The position numbers and the translations under genes were made by a program. Below, one piece after another: positions 45,193-54,425 of a DNA stretch of 64,000 bases. This DNA is from Gaiella occulta. Lineage in GTDB: Bacteria; Actinomycetota; Thermoleophilia; Gaiellales; Gaiellaceae. The notes under the pieces are model-generated. The model made no database searches. It saw only the letters and a program-made list of their open reading frames with translations, and was not told where the DNA came from. How positions within the stretch are numbered: the stretch's first letter is position 1; each line of letters opens with the position of its first letter. The stretch covers positions 186,001-250,000 of the forward strand of contig NZ_QQZY01000001.1 in assembly GCF_003351045.1 (NCBI RefSeq), in the 5' to 3' direction.

Positions 45193-46292
45193 GCGGCGTG
45201 ATCCGCATCCGCCTCGAGCAGCGCCCGGCACCGGCACGGTGGCTCGGCCTCGCCGTGGGCCCCCTGACGATCGTGGTCACGTTCGTGCTCACGCTCGGAT
45301 TCGTGTTCGCCGCGGGCGCGAACCCGTTGACCGCGTATCGCACGTTCATCGTCGAGCCGCTGACGTCGCGCTTCACGCTGCTGGAGGTGCTCGTGTCGGC
45401 GACGCCGCTCCTCTTCACCGGGGCGGCGGTCGCGATCGCCTTCCGCGCCGGCTACTGGAACATCGGCGCGGAGGGTCAGCTGCTCGTCGGGGCGATCGCC
45501 GCGACGTGGGCCGGGACGCACGTCGGCGGCGCGCCGCGCGTCGTCGCGATCGCCGCCGTCGCCGGGGCCGGCGCCGTCGGCGGCGCCGTCTGGGCACTCG
45601 CTCCGGCGCTCATGCGCGTGCATCTCTCGATCGACGAGGTGGTGACGACGCTGCTCCTCAACCCGGTCGCGTTGCTGCTCGTGACCGGCCTGCTCAACGG
45701 CCCGTGGAGGAATCCGGAGACACACTTCCCCGAATCGAAGCGGATCTCCTCGAACGCGCAGTTTCCGCAGATCCTGCCGGACTCGCGGCTCCACCTGGGC
45801 TTCGTGATCGCGCTCGTCATCGTCGGCATCCTCTGGTTCGTGCTCGGGCGGACGGCGACCGGGCTGCGGCTGCGCGCCTCCGGGCTCAGCCCCGAGGCTG
45901 CGAGGTTCGCCGGCATCGGGGTGGGTCGCCTGCTTCTCGGCACCGCGCTCACGAGCGGCGCGATCGCGGGGATCGCCGGAGCGAGCGAGGTCGCCGGCAT
46001 CAACTACCAGCTCACGGACGGCATCTCGTCGGGGTTCGGCTACACGGGTATCGTCGTCGCCACGCTGGGAGGCCTGAGCATGCTCGGCGTCGTCGTCGCT
46101 TCACTCTTCCTCGGCGACCTCGTCGTCGGCGCCGATTCGGCGGGGCTCGAGCTCGGCGTCCCCTCCCAGCTCGCCGACATCGTCAAGGGGGCGCTCCTGC
46201 TCGTCGTGATCGCGCTGCTCGTTCTGCGCCGCTACCGCCTGTCCTTCCGTCGGCCGGCAGGCGGAGGAGTCGAGCCGGGGAGCAGCGCGTGA
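45189..46292 (+). CDS. Nucleoside-type ABC transporter permease 1
   Basis: A 367-residue membrane protein with about nine hydrophobic helices, BPD_transp_2 family (YufP/NupP type). Visible are ATPLLFTGAAVAIAFRAGYWNIGAEGQLLVGAI, the family signature, and GLRLRASGLSPEAARFAGI, the ATPase-coupling loop. The GTG start overlaps the ATPase gene stop; its own stop overlaps the next permease start. It forms the translocation pore with the following gene product. Confidence 0.9.
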   Translation: MSGVIRIRLEQRPAPARWLGLAVGPLTIVVTFVLTLGFVFAAGANPLTAYRTFIVEPLTSRFTLLEVLVSATPLLFTGAAVAIAFRAGYWNIGAEGQLLVGAIAATWAGTHVGGAPRVVAIAAVAGAGAVGGAVWALAPALMRVHLSIDEVVTTLLLNPVALLLVTGLLNGPWRNPETHFPESKRISSNAQFPQILPDSRLHLGFVIALVIVGILWFVLGRTATGLRLRASGLSPEAARFAGIGVGRLLLGTALTSGAIAGIAGASEVAGINYQLTDGISSGFGYTGIVVATLGGLSMLGVVVASLFLGDLVVGADSAGLELGVPSQLADIVKGALLLVVIALLVLRRYRLSFRRPAGGGVEPGSSA

Positions 46293-47191
46293 GCTTCGTC
46301 TCCGATGTCCTTGCGGCAACCCTGCGCAACGCGACCCCGCTCGTCTACGGCACGGTCGGCGAGACGTACTGCGAGCGGGCGGGGATCCTTAACCTCGGCA
46401 TCGAGGGGACGATGTACGCCGGGGCGTTCTTCGGCTTCCTCGCAGCACAGACCTCGGGCTCGCTCGTCGTCGGCCTCGTCACCGCGATCGCCGTCGGGCT
46501 CGGGTCGGGCGTCCTCATGGGCGTGCTGACCGTCACGTTCGGGACGAACCAGCACGTCGCGGGCCTCGGCACGACACTCTTCCTGATCGGCGCCGCGGAC
46601 TTCGCCAACCGTCTCCAGTTCCGTGGCAGCCAGGCGCAGGCGACGATCAAGCCGTTCGGCATCGTGGACGTGTTCGGCGTCGACGTGCTCTCGCAGTACG
46701 CGATGACGTATGTCGCCTTCCTTGTGATCGTGCCGCTCGCCTGGTGGGTGCTGATGCGGACGACCCTCGGCCTGAACATCCGCGCCGTCGGCGAGAACCC
46801 GGAGGCGGCGGACGCAGCGGGGGTCAGCGTCGCTCGTACCCGTTACCTCGCGCTCATGATCGGCGGCGCGTTGATGGGGGTCGGCGGCGCGTTCTTCACG
46901 CTGGCCGCCCTCGGCAGCTTCACGCTCAACATCATCGCGGGGCGCGGCTGGGTCTGCATCGCGCTCGTGATCTTCGGCCGCTGGCGCATCGGCCGCGGCG
47001 TCGTCGGCGCCCTCCTCTTCGCGTTCGTGTACGCCCTCCAGCTCCGCCTGCGGCTCATCCCCTCCCTTGCCGGCGTACCCTTCGAGTTGCTCCTCGCCCT
47101 GCCGTACGTCGTCGTCATCGCGGCCCTCGTCCTCTCCGGCCGCAACGTGGCGTACCCGGGCGCCTATCTGAAGCCGTACCGACGGGCGTGA
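46289..47191 (+). CDS. Nucleoside-type ABC transporter permease 2
   Basis: A 300-residue membrane protein with about eight hydrophobic helices (YufQ/NupQ type). The signature TPLVYGTVGETYCERAGILNLGIEGTMYAGAF appears near the N terminus, and the coupling loop is GLNIRAVGENPEAADAAGVSVARTRYLALM. The GTG start overlaps the permease 1 stop (GTGA). The deaminase gene begins 10 bp after its stop with a strong AAGGAG site, so import and deamination are one operon. Confidence 0.9.
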   Translation: MSFVSDVLAATLRNATPLVYGTVGETYCERAGILNLGIEGTMYAGAFFGFLAAQTSGSLVVGLVTAIAVGLGSGVLMGVLTVTFGTNQHVAGLGTTLFLIGAADFANRLQFRGSQAQATIKPFGIVDVFGVDVLSQYAMTYVAFLVIVPLAWWVLMRTTLGLNIRAVGENPEAADAAGVSVARTRYLALMIGGALMGVGGAFFTLAALGSFTLNIIAGRGWVCIALVIFGRWRIGRGVVGALLFAFVYALQLRLRLIPSLAGVPFELLLALPYVVVIAALVLSGRNVAYPGAYLKPYRRA

Positions 47192-47201
47192 AAGGAGACC
47201 G

Positions 47202-47645
47202 ATGAACGACCATGAGTTCCTCGAGACGGCGATCGAGCAGGCCCGGATCGGACGGGCCGAGGGCGGGGTGCCCGTCGGGGCGGCACTCGTGGCCGACGGC
47301 CGCGTGCTGGCGGTCGGTCGCAACCGCCGCGTGCAGATGGGCAGCACGATCAGGCACGGCGAAACCGACGCGCTCGAGCGCGCCGGCCGCCTGACCGCGG
47401 AGGTCTATCGGCGAGCCACGATGTTCACCACTCTCTCGCCCTGCGACATGTGCACGGGCGCGATCCTGCTCTACGGGATACCGCGCGTCGTCATCGGCGA
47501 CGACACGACCTTCCGCGGCCCCGAGGAGCTGCTCGCCGCGCGCGGCGTCGAGGTCGTCCACCTTCGGTCCGCGGAGTGCAGAGAGCTGATGGAGGGGTTC
47601 ATGGCGGAGTTCCCCACGCTCTGGAACGAGGACATCGGCGTGTGA
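47202..47645 (+). CDS. Cytosine deaminase-like protein (yeast Fcy1 type)
   Basis: A 147-residue zinc hydrolase of the CMP/dCMP-deaminase fold. Zinc ligands are His52 in RHGETDALE and Cys81/Cys84 in SPCDMCTGAI, with catalytic Glu54. The whole protein tracks yeast cytosine deaminase Fcy1 from memory: GRL...VY, TLSPCDMCTGAI, YGIPR, a C-terminal EDIG after a Trp. It is therefore more like Fcy1 than TadA or guanine deaminase. It would convert cytosine (or a related base) to uracil after import by the upstream ABC system. AAGGAG lies five bases before the ATG. Confidence 0.82.
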   Translation: MNDHEFLETAIEQARIGRAEGGVPVGAALVADGRVLAVGRNRRVQMGSTIRHGETDALERAGRLTAEVYRRATMFTTLSPCDMCTGAILLYGIPRVVIGDDTTFRGPEELLAARGVEVVHLRSAECRELMEGFMAEFPTLWNEDIGV

Positions 47646-47749
47646 CGGCCGTCGCTGCGAGCGAGCCGGCTTGAGGCGGGAATAGAGGAATAGAGGACCG
47701 CCCCGCGCCGGTAGGTGCATGAGCGTGCGCGTTGGGTCAGACTACGGGC

Positions 47750-48976
47750 GTGCCTGAGCGAGAGGCGGCTTTCGAGTTCCTGCGCGAGCAGCTTGGCGAC
47801 GGCGGCGTCGACGCCGACGGCGTTGTCGCCGAGCTGCGGCGCCTCGAGATCGAGACGCCCTCATGGGGCTACGGGAACTCGGGCACGCGGTTCCACGTGT
47901 TCCCCTGGCCCGGGGCGGCGAGGACAGTGTGGGAGCGGATCGCGGACGCCGCACTCGTTCACCGGCTCACGGGCACGTGCCCGAGCGTCGCGATCCACAT
48001 CCCGTGGGACCGGGTCGACGACTGGACGGCGCTGCGCGGGTACGCCGAGGGACAGGGAGTCCGCCTCGGTGCCGTCAACCCGAACCTCTTCCAGGACGAC
48101 GTGTACCGACTCGGGAGTGTCTGCCACCCGGACGCGGCCGTCCGGCGGCAGGCCCTCGACCACGTCCTCGAGTGCGTCGAGATCGCGTGCCGGATCGACT
48201 CGGGGATCCTCAGCCTCTGGCTCGCCGACGGCACGAACTACCCAGGCCAGGACGACTTCCGCGGCCGCTACCGCCGCCTGCTCGAGTCGCTCGGCGAGGT
48301 CTACGCGGCGCTGCCCGACGGCATGCGCCTGCTCGTCGAGTACAAGTTCTTCGAGCCGGCTTTCTACCAGACCGACCTGCCCGACTGGGGCACGGCGCTG
48401 CTCGTTTGCCGGCGACTGGGGCCGCAGGCGCAGGTTCTCGTTGACACCGGTCACCACCCGCAGGGGACGAACATCGAGCAGATCGTCGCGCTCCTCCTCG
48501 TGGAGGGGGCGCTCGGCGGGTTCCACTTCAACAACCGCAAGTACGCCGACGACGACCTGATCGTCGGCTCGGTCGAGCCGTTCGAGCTCTTCCTCATCCT
48601 CAACGAGATCGTCGCCGCCCGTCGCGACTCGGCGACGACGGCGACGGCTGAGACGATCGCGTTCATGATCGACCAAGCGCACAACGTCGAGGGGAAGATC
48701 GACGCGATGATCCAGTCGGTCGTCAACATCCAGACGGCCTACGCAAAGGCCCTCCTCGTCGACCGGCTCCGGCTGGACGAGGCGCGCCGCGCGGGCGACG
48801 TGCTCGGCGCGCACCGGGTCCTCCTCGACGCGTACGAGACGGACGTGCGGCCGCTGCTCGCGCACCTGCGCGCGCAGCTCGGTCTCGCGCCCGACCCGGT
48901 GCAGGCGTTCCGCGAGGGCGGCTACGCCGAGCGGCTCGCCGCCGAGCGCGGCGCGATCGCCTACGAGCCGCGATGA
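47750..48976 (+). CDS. rhaI: L-rhamnose isomerase (RhaI type)
   Basis: Converts L-rhamnose to L-rhamnulose; a TIM-barrel metal-dependent isomerase of the RhaI (Streptomyces/Pseudomonas stutzeri) subtype, unrelated in length to E. coli RhaA. It has 408 residues. Metal-site segments include [30 protein letters not shown] and [15 protein letters not shown]. It starts at GTG 47750, with CAGACT six bases before; an in-frame TTG at 47732 would lie before that element. Its stop overlaps the PfkB kinase ATG. Confidence 0.88.
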   Translation: MPEREAAFEFLREQLGDGGVDADGVVAELRRLEIETPSWGYGNSGTRFHVFPWPGAARTVWERIADAALVHRLTGTCPSVAIHIPWDRVDDWTALRGYAEGQGVRLGAVNPNLFQDDVYRLGSVCHPDAAVRRQALDHVLECVEIACRIDSGILSLWLADGTNYPGQDDFRGRYRRLLESLGEVYAALPDGMRLLVEYKFFEPAFYQTDLPDWGTALLVCRRLGPQAQVLVDTGHHPQGTNIEQIVALLLVEGALGGFHFNNRKYADDDLIVGSVEPFELFLILNEIVAARRDSATTATAETIAFMIDQAHNVEGKIDAMIQSVVNIQTAYAKALLVDRLRLDEARRAGDVLGAHRVLLDAYETDVRPLLAHLRAQLGLAPDPVQAFREGGYAERLAAERGAIAYEPR

Positions 48977-49908
48977 TCGCCTCCCTCGGGGAGGCGATCA
49001 TCGACTTCACGCCGTTCGAGCGTGACGGGCGCCTGGCGGGCTTCGAGCTCAACCCCGGCGGCTCGCCCTACAACGTCGCCCTCGCGGCCGCGCGGCTCGG
49101 CTACCCGACGTCCTTCGTCGGGCGCGTCTCCACCGACCTCTTCGGGCGCATCCTCGTCGAGCGGCTCGAGGCGGAGGGCGTCGACACGAGCCTGCTCCTC
49201 ACAGGGCCGGAGCCGACGACGCTCGCATTCGTCGCGTACGAGGGCGGCGAGGCGCGCTACAGCTTCCGCGGCGAGAACGCGGCGGACGCGCTGCTCGCGC
49301 CGGGCGCGATCGCCACCGGCGACCTCCGCCGCTTCGAGGCCGTCCACCTGGGCTCGATCAGCCTCTTGCGCGAGCCGGGCGCAAGCACGATCCTCGGGCT
49401 CGCGCGCGCGCTCGCGGGAGGCATGACGCTCTCCTTCGACCCCAACGTCCGGCCGGGCCTCGTCGCCGACTGGCACGCCTACCGCGCGCTGCTCGGCGAG
49501 ATCGCCCGGCTCGCCGGCCTCGTGAAGGTGAGCGAGGACGATCTCGAGCTCTGGGGCGAGGAGCCGGCGGCGCTGGCGGCATCCGGCCCCGGCGCCGTCG
49601 TCGTCACACGAGGCGCGGAGGGGAGCCGGCTCTACCGCCCGGGTCTCTCTCTCGACGTGCCCGCGCTGCCCGCGCGCGTCGTCGATACCGTCGGCGCGGG
49701 GGACGCCTTCACCGCCGGGCTGCTCGTCTCGCTCGGCCGGCGGGGCGCGCTGGCGCGGCCGGCGCTCGCCGCGCTCGCCGAGGAAGAGTGGCGCGCGGCG
49801 CTGATCTTCGCGTCGGCGGTGGCCTCGCTCACCTGCGAGCGGCGCGGCGCGAGTCCGCCGACGGCCTCGGAGGTCGAGCAGCGGCTCGCCGTCGCCGGGC
49901 GGGACTAG
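48973..49908 (+). CDS. PfkB-family carbohydrate kinase
   Basis: A 311-residue ribokinase-like sugar kinase. Signature 1 is [19 protein letters not shown], with [11 protein letters not shown]; signature 2 is [17 protein letters not shown] with the catalytic Asp and anion hole. The opening [12 protein letters not shown] is typical of fructokinase/KDG-kinase members. It is translationally coupled to rhaI (ATGA overlap). Since rhamnulose is phosphorylated by the separate RhaB, this kinase probably handles another ketose made from the same plant or bacterial polysaccharides. Confidence 0.88.
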   Translation: MIASLGEAIIDFTPFERDGRLAGFELNPGGSPYNVALAAARLGYPTSFVGRVSTDLFGRILVERLEAEGVDTSLLLTGPEPTTLAFVAYEGGEARYSFRGENAADALLAPGAIATGDLRRFEAVHLGSISLLREPGASTILGLARALAGGMTLSFDPNVRPGLVADWHAYRALLGEIARLAGLVKVSEDDLELWGEEPAALAASGPGAVVVTRGAEGSRLYRPGLSLDVPALPARVVDTVGAGDAFTAGLLVSLGRRGALARPALAALAEEEWRAALIFASAVASLTCERRGASPPTASEVEQRLAVAGRD

Positions 49909-49922
49909 GATTCGGGACACCA

Positions 49923-50789
49923 ATGGCCGCGACCGGGCTCCGCTACGCCGTCCACGCCTACGCGTGGACCTCGAGCTGGTCGAACGCCGACCTTCCGATC
50001 ATCGACCACGTCAGGGAGCTCGGGCTCGACGCCGTCGAGATTCCGCTCATGGAGCCGGACAAGGTCGACCCCGCGGCGATCGCGGCGCGGGCGCAGGCGT
50101 GCGGGCTCGAGGTGCTCACATCGCTGGCTCTGCCGGAGCACGCCGATCCGTCGAGCGAGGACAAGGACGTCCGGCGCCGCGGCCTCGAGCTCCTCACGCG
50201 CTGCATCGACCTGACGGCGAACATGGGCGCGTCGGTCTTCACGGGCGTCGTCTACTCGGCGATCGGCAGGCGCATCGACCGGCGCGTCGAGGAGGCCGAC
50301 TACGAGCGCGCCGCCGAGGTGCTGAAGGCGGCGGCTCGCCACGCGCAGGGGCGCAGCGTCACGATCGGGCTCGAGCCGATCAACCGGTACGAGACGTTCC
50401 TCGTCAACACGGCCGCGCAGGCGCGCCGACTGCTGGAGCTGATCGACGAGCCGAACGTCGGCATCCACCTCGACGCCTACCACATGAACATCGAGGAGGA
50501 GGACTTCTACGAGACGACGCTGTCGGTCGTCCCGCACCTCGTCCACTTCCACCTGAGCGAGAGCCACCGCGGCATCCCCGGCCGCGGCACGGTCGACTGG
50601 GACGCGATCATGCGCGCGCTCGCCGACGGAGGCTACGCCGGCTTCGTCGGCCTCGAGTCCTTCGTCGACATCGCCGAGGCGATGCGGGCGGCGACGTACG
50701 TCTGGCGTCAGCTCGCGCCCGACAGCGACACGCTCGTCTCCGAGGGCCTCGCCTACCTCAAGGGCCTCGAGGCGAAGTACGCAGCCTAG
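49923..50789 (+). CDS. Sugar 3-epimerase-like TIM-barrel protein (tagatose/psicose epimerase family)
   Basis: A 288-residue AP-endonuclease-2-type TIM barrel. The four metal ligands of ketose 3-epimerases are visible: Glu in TIGLEPINRYE, Asp in GIHLDAYHMN, His in HFHLSESHRG and Glu in VGLESF. It is probably a D-tagatose/D-psicose 3-epimerase relative that interconverts ketoses or ketose phosphates. It lies 14 bp after the PfkB kinase, suggesting epimerise-then-phosphorylate. TAGGAT lies 11 bases before the ATG. Confidence 0.8.
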   Translation: MAATGLRYAVHAYAWTSSWSNADLPIIDHVRELGLDAVEIPLMEPDKVDPAAIAARAQACGLEVLTSLALPEHADPSSEDKDVRRRGLELLTRCIDLTANMGASVFTGVVYSAIGRRIDRRVEEADYERAAEVLKAAARHAQGRSVTIGLEPINRYETFLVNTAAQARRLLELIDEPNVGIHLDAYHMNIEEEDFYETTLSVVPHLVHFHLSESHRGIPGRGTVDWDAIMRALADGGYAGFVGLESFVDIAEAMRAATYVWRQLAPDSDTLVSEGLAYLKGLEAKYAA

Positions 50790-50841
50790 CCGGCCGCCCC
50801 GTGCCGTCCGCCCGGCGCGCGTCGCCGCGCGCGAAACCGAA

Positions 50842-50877
50842 ATCCCTATTGACAGAAATCGAAAGGGATCGTAAGCT
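50842..50877 (+). promoter_or_regulatory. Promoter and operator of the DeoR-rha operon
   Basis: TTGACA (50849-50854), a 17-bp spacer and TAAGCT (50872-50877) form the best sigma-A-type promoter in the window. An inverted repeat ATCCCT...AGGGAT (50842-50847 and 50864-50869) flanks the -35, with GAAATC/CGAAA elements inside. This is a good candidate site for the DeoR regulator encoded immediately downstream. The leader is about 55 bases. Confidence 0.65.
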
Positions 50878-50936
50878 CCACCCGTTCGTGCCAGGTCATA
50901 CAAGAGTGACAGCGAGACGGGACGGGACGCGCGCCG

Positions 50937-51806
50937 ATGCCGAATCTCACGCCGGTTGAGCGTATGCAGCTCGTCCTCGAGCTCCTCGAGACCCGGGGCG
51001 GGATCCGTGTCTCCGAGCTTGCGGAAGAGTTTTCGGTTTCCGAGGTCACGGTGCGCAGCGACCTCGCCGAGCTCGCTCGCCAGGGCCTGGTCGCGCGCGT
51101 GCGCGGCGGCGTCCGGGCGCTCCAGCGCCCCCAGTCGGAGCTCGGCTTCGACATGCGGCTGCGCCTGCAGCCGGTCGAAAAGCGGGCGATCGCCAGGGCC
51201 GCGGCCGCTATGGTCGGCGACGGCGAGGCGATCGCACTCGACTGCAGTACGACCGCCTACTACACCGCGCTCGAGCTGAAGGGGAAGAAGGAGCTCGTCG
51301 TCGTCACGAACGGCCTCCTGATCGCGGCCGCGCTCGCCGAGGCGCCGGGCATCAGCGTCATCCTGACCGGCGGGATGCTGCGGCGGGCGGCGATGTCGCT
51401 CGTCGGCGACCTCGCCACCGACGTCCTGCGGACGACGCGCATCAACATGGGCTTCTTCGGCGCACGCGGTCTCAGCTTCGAGCGGGGGCTGATGGACCTG
51501 AACCCGGAGGAGGTGCGGCTAAAGCAGGAGCTGGCGAGCGCGTGCGAGCGCGTGATCGGGATCTTCGACCACACGAAGTGGTCCCGCTCGGCACTGCTCT
51601 CGTTCGTGCCGGCGGAGGGCGTCCACGCGATCGTCACCGATGCGGACGCCCCTGCCGACCTCGTCGAGGGCTGGCGCGACCGCGGCGTGGACGTGGTCGC
51701 GGTCGAACCGGGCGCGGGCCGGGAGGCCGGCCCCGGAGAGCCGCGCGGGCTCCACCGGCGCGCCCCGGACGCGCCCGCGCACCCGGCGGAGGCGAGGACC
51801 GCCTGA
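50937..51806 (+). CDS. DeoR-family regulator of the rhamnose operon
   Basis: A 289-residue repressor-type protein. The N-terminal winged helix is RVSELAEEFSVSEVTVRSDL followed by ARQGLVARVRGGV. The C-terminal sugar-phosphate sensor domain has EAIALDCSTTAYYTA, VVTNGL and ILTGGMLRRAAMSLVGD. The last ~35 residues are a Pro/Ala/Arg-rich tail absent from most DeoR proteins. It is first gene of a ten-gene operon and probably responds to a rhamnulose-phosphate-type ligand. Its stop overlaps the rhaB ATG by one base. Confidence 0.88.
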   Translation: MPNLTPVERMQLVLELLETRGGIRVSELAEEFSVSEVTVRSDLAELARQGLVARVRGGVRALQRPQSELGFDMRLRLQPVEKRAIARAAAAMVGDGEAIALDCSTTAYYTALELKGKKELVVVTNGLLIAAALAEAPGISVILTGGMLRRAAMSLVGDLATDVLRTTRINMGFFGARGLSFERGLMDLNPEEVRLKQELASACERVIGIFDHTKWSRSALLSFVPAEGVHAIVTDADAPADLVEGWRDRGVDVVAVEPGAGREAGPGEPRGLHRRAPDAPAHPAEARTA

Positions 51807-53338
51807 TGGCGACGATGGTCTCCGTCGACGTCGGCGCGCAGAGCGGGCGCGTCGCCCTCGGCCGCTTCGACGGCGAGACGCTCTCGGTCGCCGAGATCCA
51901 CCGCTTCCCGAACGTCCCGGTGTGCGTGCACGGCACGCTCCACTGGGACGCGCTCCGCCTCCACGACGGGATCCTCCAGGGGCTCCGCGCGGCCGCGCGC
52001 GAGGCGGGCGGCCGGATCGACTCCGTCGGCGTCGACACGTGGGGGCTCGACTTCGCGCTCCTCGACCGCGCCGGCCGGCTCGTGCAGAACCCCGTGCACC
52101 ACCGCGACCGCCGCACCGACGGCGCGATGGAGGAGGTGTTCGCGCGCGTCCCGGCGCAGGAGCTCTACGAGCGGACCGGCATCCAGCTGATGTCGATCAA
52201 CAGCGTCTTCCAGCTCTGGTCGATGGCCGCCGCCGGCGATCCGGCGCTCGAGGTCGCGGAGACCTTCCTGATGATGCCCGACCTCTTCCACTACTGGCTG
52301 AGCGGCGTCAAGGCATGCGAGTTCACCGCCGCGACGACGAGCCAGTGCTTCGACCCGCGGAAGGGGGTGTGGGCGCTCGACGTGCTCGAGCGGCTCGGGG
52401 TCTCCTCGCGGCTGTTCCCGGAGGTCGTCCCGCCCGGAACCGTCCTCGGCCCGGTGCGCGACGAGGTGGTCGAGGAGACGCGGCTCCAGGGTGCCGTCGT
52501 CGTCGCCCCGGCGAGCCACGACACCGGCTCCGCCGTCGCCGCGGTTCCGTTCCGGCACCCGGGCTCCGCCTACATCAGCTCGGGCACCTGGTCGCTCGTC
52601 GGCGTCGAGGTCGCCGCCCCGGTGATCGACGACCGCACCTTCTCGGCGAACCTGACGAACGAGGGCGGCGTCGGCGGCACGTTCCGGCTGCTCAGGAACG
52701 TCACCGGACTCTGGCTCCTGCACGAATGCCGGCGCGCCTGGGCGCTCGAGGGGCGGGAGTGGGAGTTCGCCGAGCTCGTCGCGATGGCCGAGCAGGCACC
52801 GCCGCCGCGCTCCTTCATCGACCCGAACGAGCCCGCCTTTCTGCCGCCGGGCGACATGCCCGCGCGGATCCGCGAGTTCTGCGTCCGCACCGGGCAGGAG
52901 GCGCCGGCGGAGCCGGCGGTCGTCGTCCGCTGCGTCCTCGAGAGCCTCGCGCTCAAGTACCGCCAGACGATCGGCCTGCTCGATGCGGCCACCGGCGTCG
53001 CGCCTGCCGAGATCCACGTCGTCGGCGGCGGCGCCATGAACCGGCCGCTCTGCCAGTGGACGGCCGACGCGACCGGCCTCCCGGTCATCGCAGGGCCGGT
53101 GGAGGCGGCGGAGATCGGCAACCTCGCCGTGCAGGCGATGGCGCTCGGTGAGCTCGCCTCGCTCGATGAGGCCCGTGAGGTCGTCCGCAACTCGTTCTCG
53201 CCCGCGGTCTACGAGCCGCACGACCGCGGCCCGTGGGAGGACGCGTACGGGCGTTTCGACGCTCTTGTCCAGGCTCCGGCGACTCGGCCGGAGCCGCTCG
53301 TCGGTGGGAGGGGGGTGATCGAACCGGCGCAACGGTAG
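51806..53338 (+). CDS. rhaB: Rhamnulokinase-type FGGY kinase
   Basis: Phosphorylates L-rhamnulose to rhamnulose-1-phosphate. It has 510 residues in two actin-like ATPase domains. The N-terminal phosphate loop is SVDVGAQSGRVALGRFDG, then VDTWGLDFALLD and YHHRD-like VHHRDRRTDG, all typical of RhaB. ASHDTGSAVAAVPF and SSGTWSLVGVE follow, and the C-terminal adenosine motif is VVGGGAMNRPLCQWTADATG. Co-transcribed with the DeoR regulator and the rhamnose importer. Confidence 0.88.
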   Translation: MATMVSVDVGAQSGRVALGRFDGETLSVAEIHRFPNVPVCVHGTLHWDALRLHDGILQGLRAAAREAGGRIDSVGVDTWGLDFALLDRAGRLVQNPVHHRDRRTDGAMEEVFARVPAQELYERTGIQLMSINSVFQLWSMAAAGDPALEVAETFLMMPDLFHYWLSGVKACEFTAATTSQCFDPRKGVWALDVLERLGVSSRLFPEVVPPGTVLGPVRDEVVEETRLQGAVVVAPASHDTGSAVAAVPFRHPGSAYISSGTWSLVGVEVAAPVIDDRTFSANLTNEGGVGGTFRLLRNVTGLWLLHECRRAWALEGREWEFAELVAMAEQAPPPRSFIDPNEPAFLPPGDMPARIREFCVRTGQEAPAEPAVVVRCVLESLALKYRQTIGLLDAATGVAPAEIHVVGGGAMNRPLCQWTADATGLPVIAGPVEAAEIGNLAVQAMALGELASLDEAREVVRNSFSPAVYEPHDRGPWEDAYGRFDALVQAPATRPEPLVGGRGVIEPAQR

Positions 53339-53407
53339 GAGGAGAGACGCAACGCGGAACAGGCCGGCCGTCCAGGCCGGGCCGGAGAACACACGACTGG
53401 AGGACAG

Positions 53408-54424
53408 ATGTTCACGAAGAAGAGAGGGTTGGCCGCGATCGTGCTGGCGCTCGCCGCGACTCTCGTCGCCGTCGCCCTTCCCGGCGGCAGCAGCGGCGCC
53501 GCGCAGAAACGCTACAAGATCGCGTTCGTGCCGAAGCTGATCGGCATTCCGTACTTCAACGCGATGCAGAAGGGCGGCCAGGCGGCCGCGAAGAAGCTCG
53601 GCGTCGACTTCATCTACCAGGGCCCGACGACCGCCGACTCGGCGAAGCAGATCGAGATCATCGACTCGCTGATCTCGCGGCGCGTCGACGCGATTGCCGT
53701 GGCGCCCAACGACGCGGTCGCCGTCAAGCCGATCCTGGCGCGCGCGAAGGCCGCGGGCATCAAGACGCTCTCGTCCGACACCGACGCGGCCGGCAACCGC
53801 GAGGTGTGGGTGAACCAGGCGAGTGGCGAAGGCATCGGCGTCGCCGTCAGCGAGGCGCTCGCGTCGCAGATGGGCGGCAAGGGCAAGTGGGCAATCGTCT
53901 CGTGCGGCCCCACGGCCCAGAACCTCAACTCCTGGATCGCGGTGCAGAAGAGGTACATCGCGAAGAAGTACCCGAAGATGAAGCTCGTCACGGTCGTCTA
54001 CGCCGGTGAGGACCAGGCGCAGGCGGTGAAGCTCGCCAAGGACCTGATGACGGCCAATCCCGACCTCAGTGGCCTCGTCGGCCAGTGCTCGGTCTCCGCG
54101 CCGGGCGTCGCGCAGGCGATCACCGAGATGAAGAAGATCGGCAAGGTCTTCTCGACCGGCATCAGCACGCCGACGGTGATGGCGCCGTACATCAAGAGCG
54201 GCGCGCAGGCCAAGGTCGTGCTCTGGAACCCGGTCAACCTCGGCTACTTGACCGTCTGGGCGGCCAAGTACCTGGCTGACGGCAAGACGTTCAAGCCGGG
54301 CAAGTACAACGTTGGCGGCCCGGTCGGCACGGTGACGTACTACTCGGCGAAGCAGGAGCTCCGGCTCGGTCCGCCGACCGTGTTCACAAAGGCGAACATC
54401 GCCAAGTACGAGGGTCTGTTCTAG
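53408..54424 (+). CDS. rhaS: Rhamnose ABC transporter substrate-binding protein
   Basis: A 338-residue periplasmic-type sugar-binding protein (PBP1 fold) of the RhaS branch. The Sec signal peptide (MFTKKRGLAAIVLALAATLV) lacks a lipobox cysteine. Ligand-side segments are FVPKLIGIPYFNAMQKGGQ, AVAPNDAVAVKPILARA and SSDTDAAGNREVWVNQA; NSW and FSTGISTP follow. GGAGG sits just upstream of the ATG. Its stop precedes the ATPase start by one base. Confidence 0.88.
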   Translation: MFTKKRGLAAIVLALAATLVAVALPGGSSGAAQKRYKIAFVPKLIGIPYFNAMQKGGQAAAKKLGVDFIYQGPTTADSAKQIEIIDSLISRRVDAIAVAPNDAVAVKPILARAKAAGIKTLSSDTDAAGNREVWVNQASGEGIGVAVSEALASQMGGKGKWAIVSCGPTAQNLNSWIAVQKRYIAKKYPKMKLVTVVYAGEDQAQAVKLAKDLMTANPDLSGLVGQCSVSAPGVAQAITEMKKIGKVFSTGISTPTVMAPYIKSGAQAKVVLWNPVNLGYLTVWAAKYLADGKTFKPGKYNVGGPVGTVTYYSAKQELRLGPPTVFTKANIAKYEGLF

Positions 54425-54425
54425 C

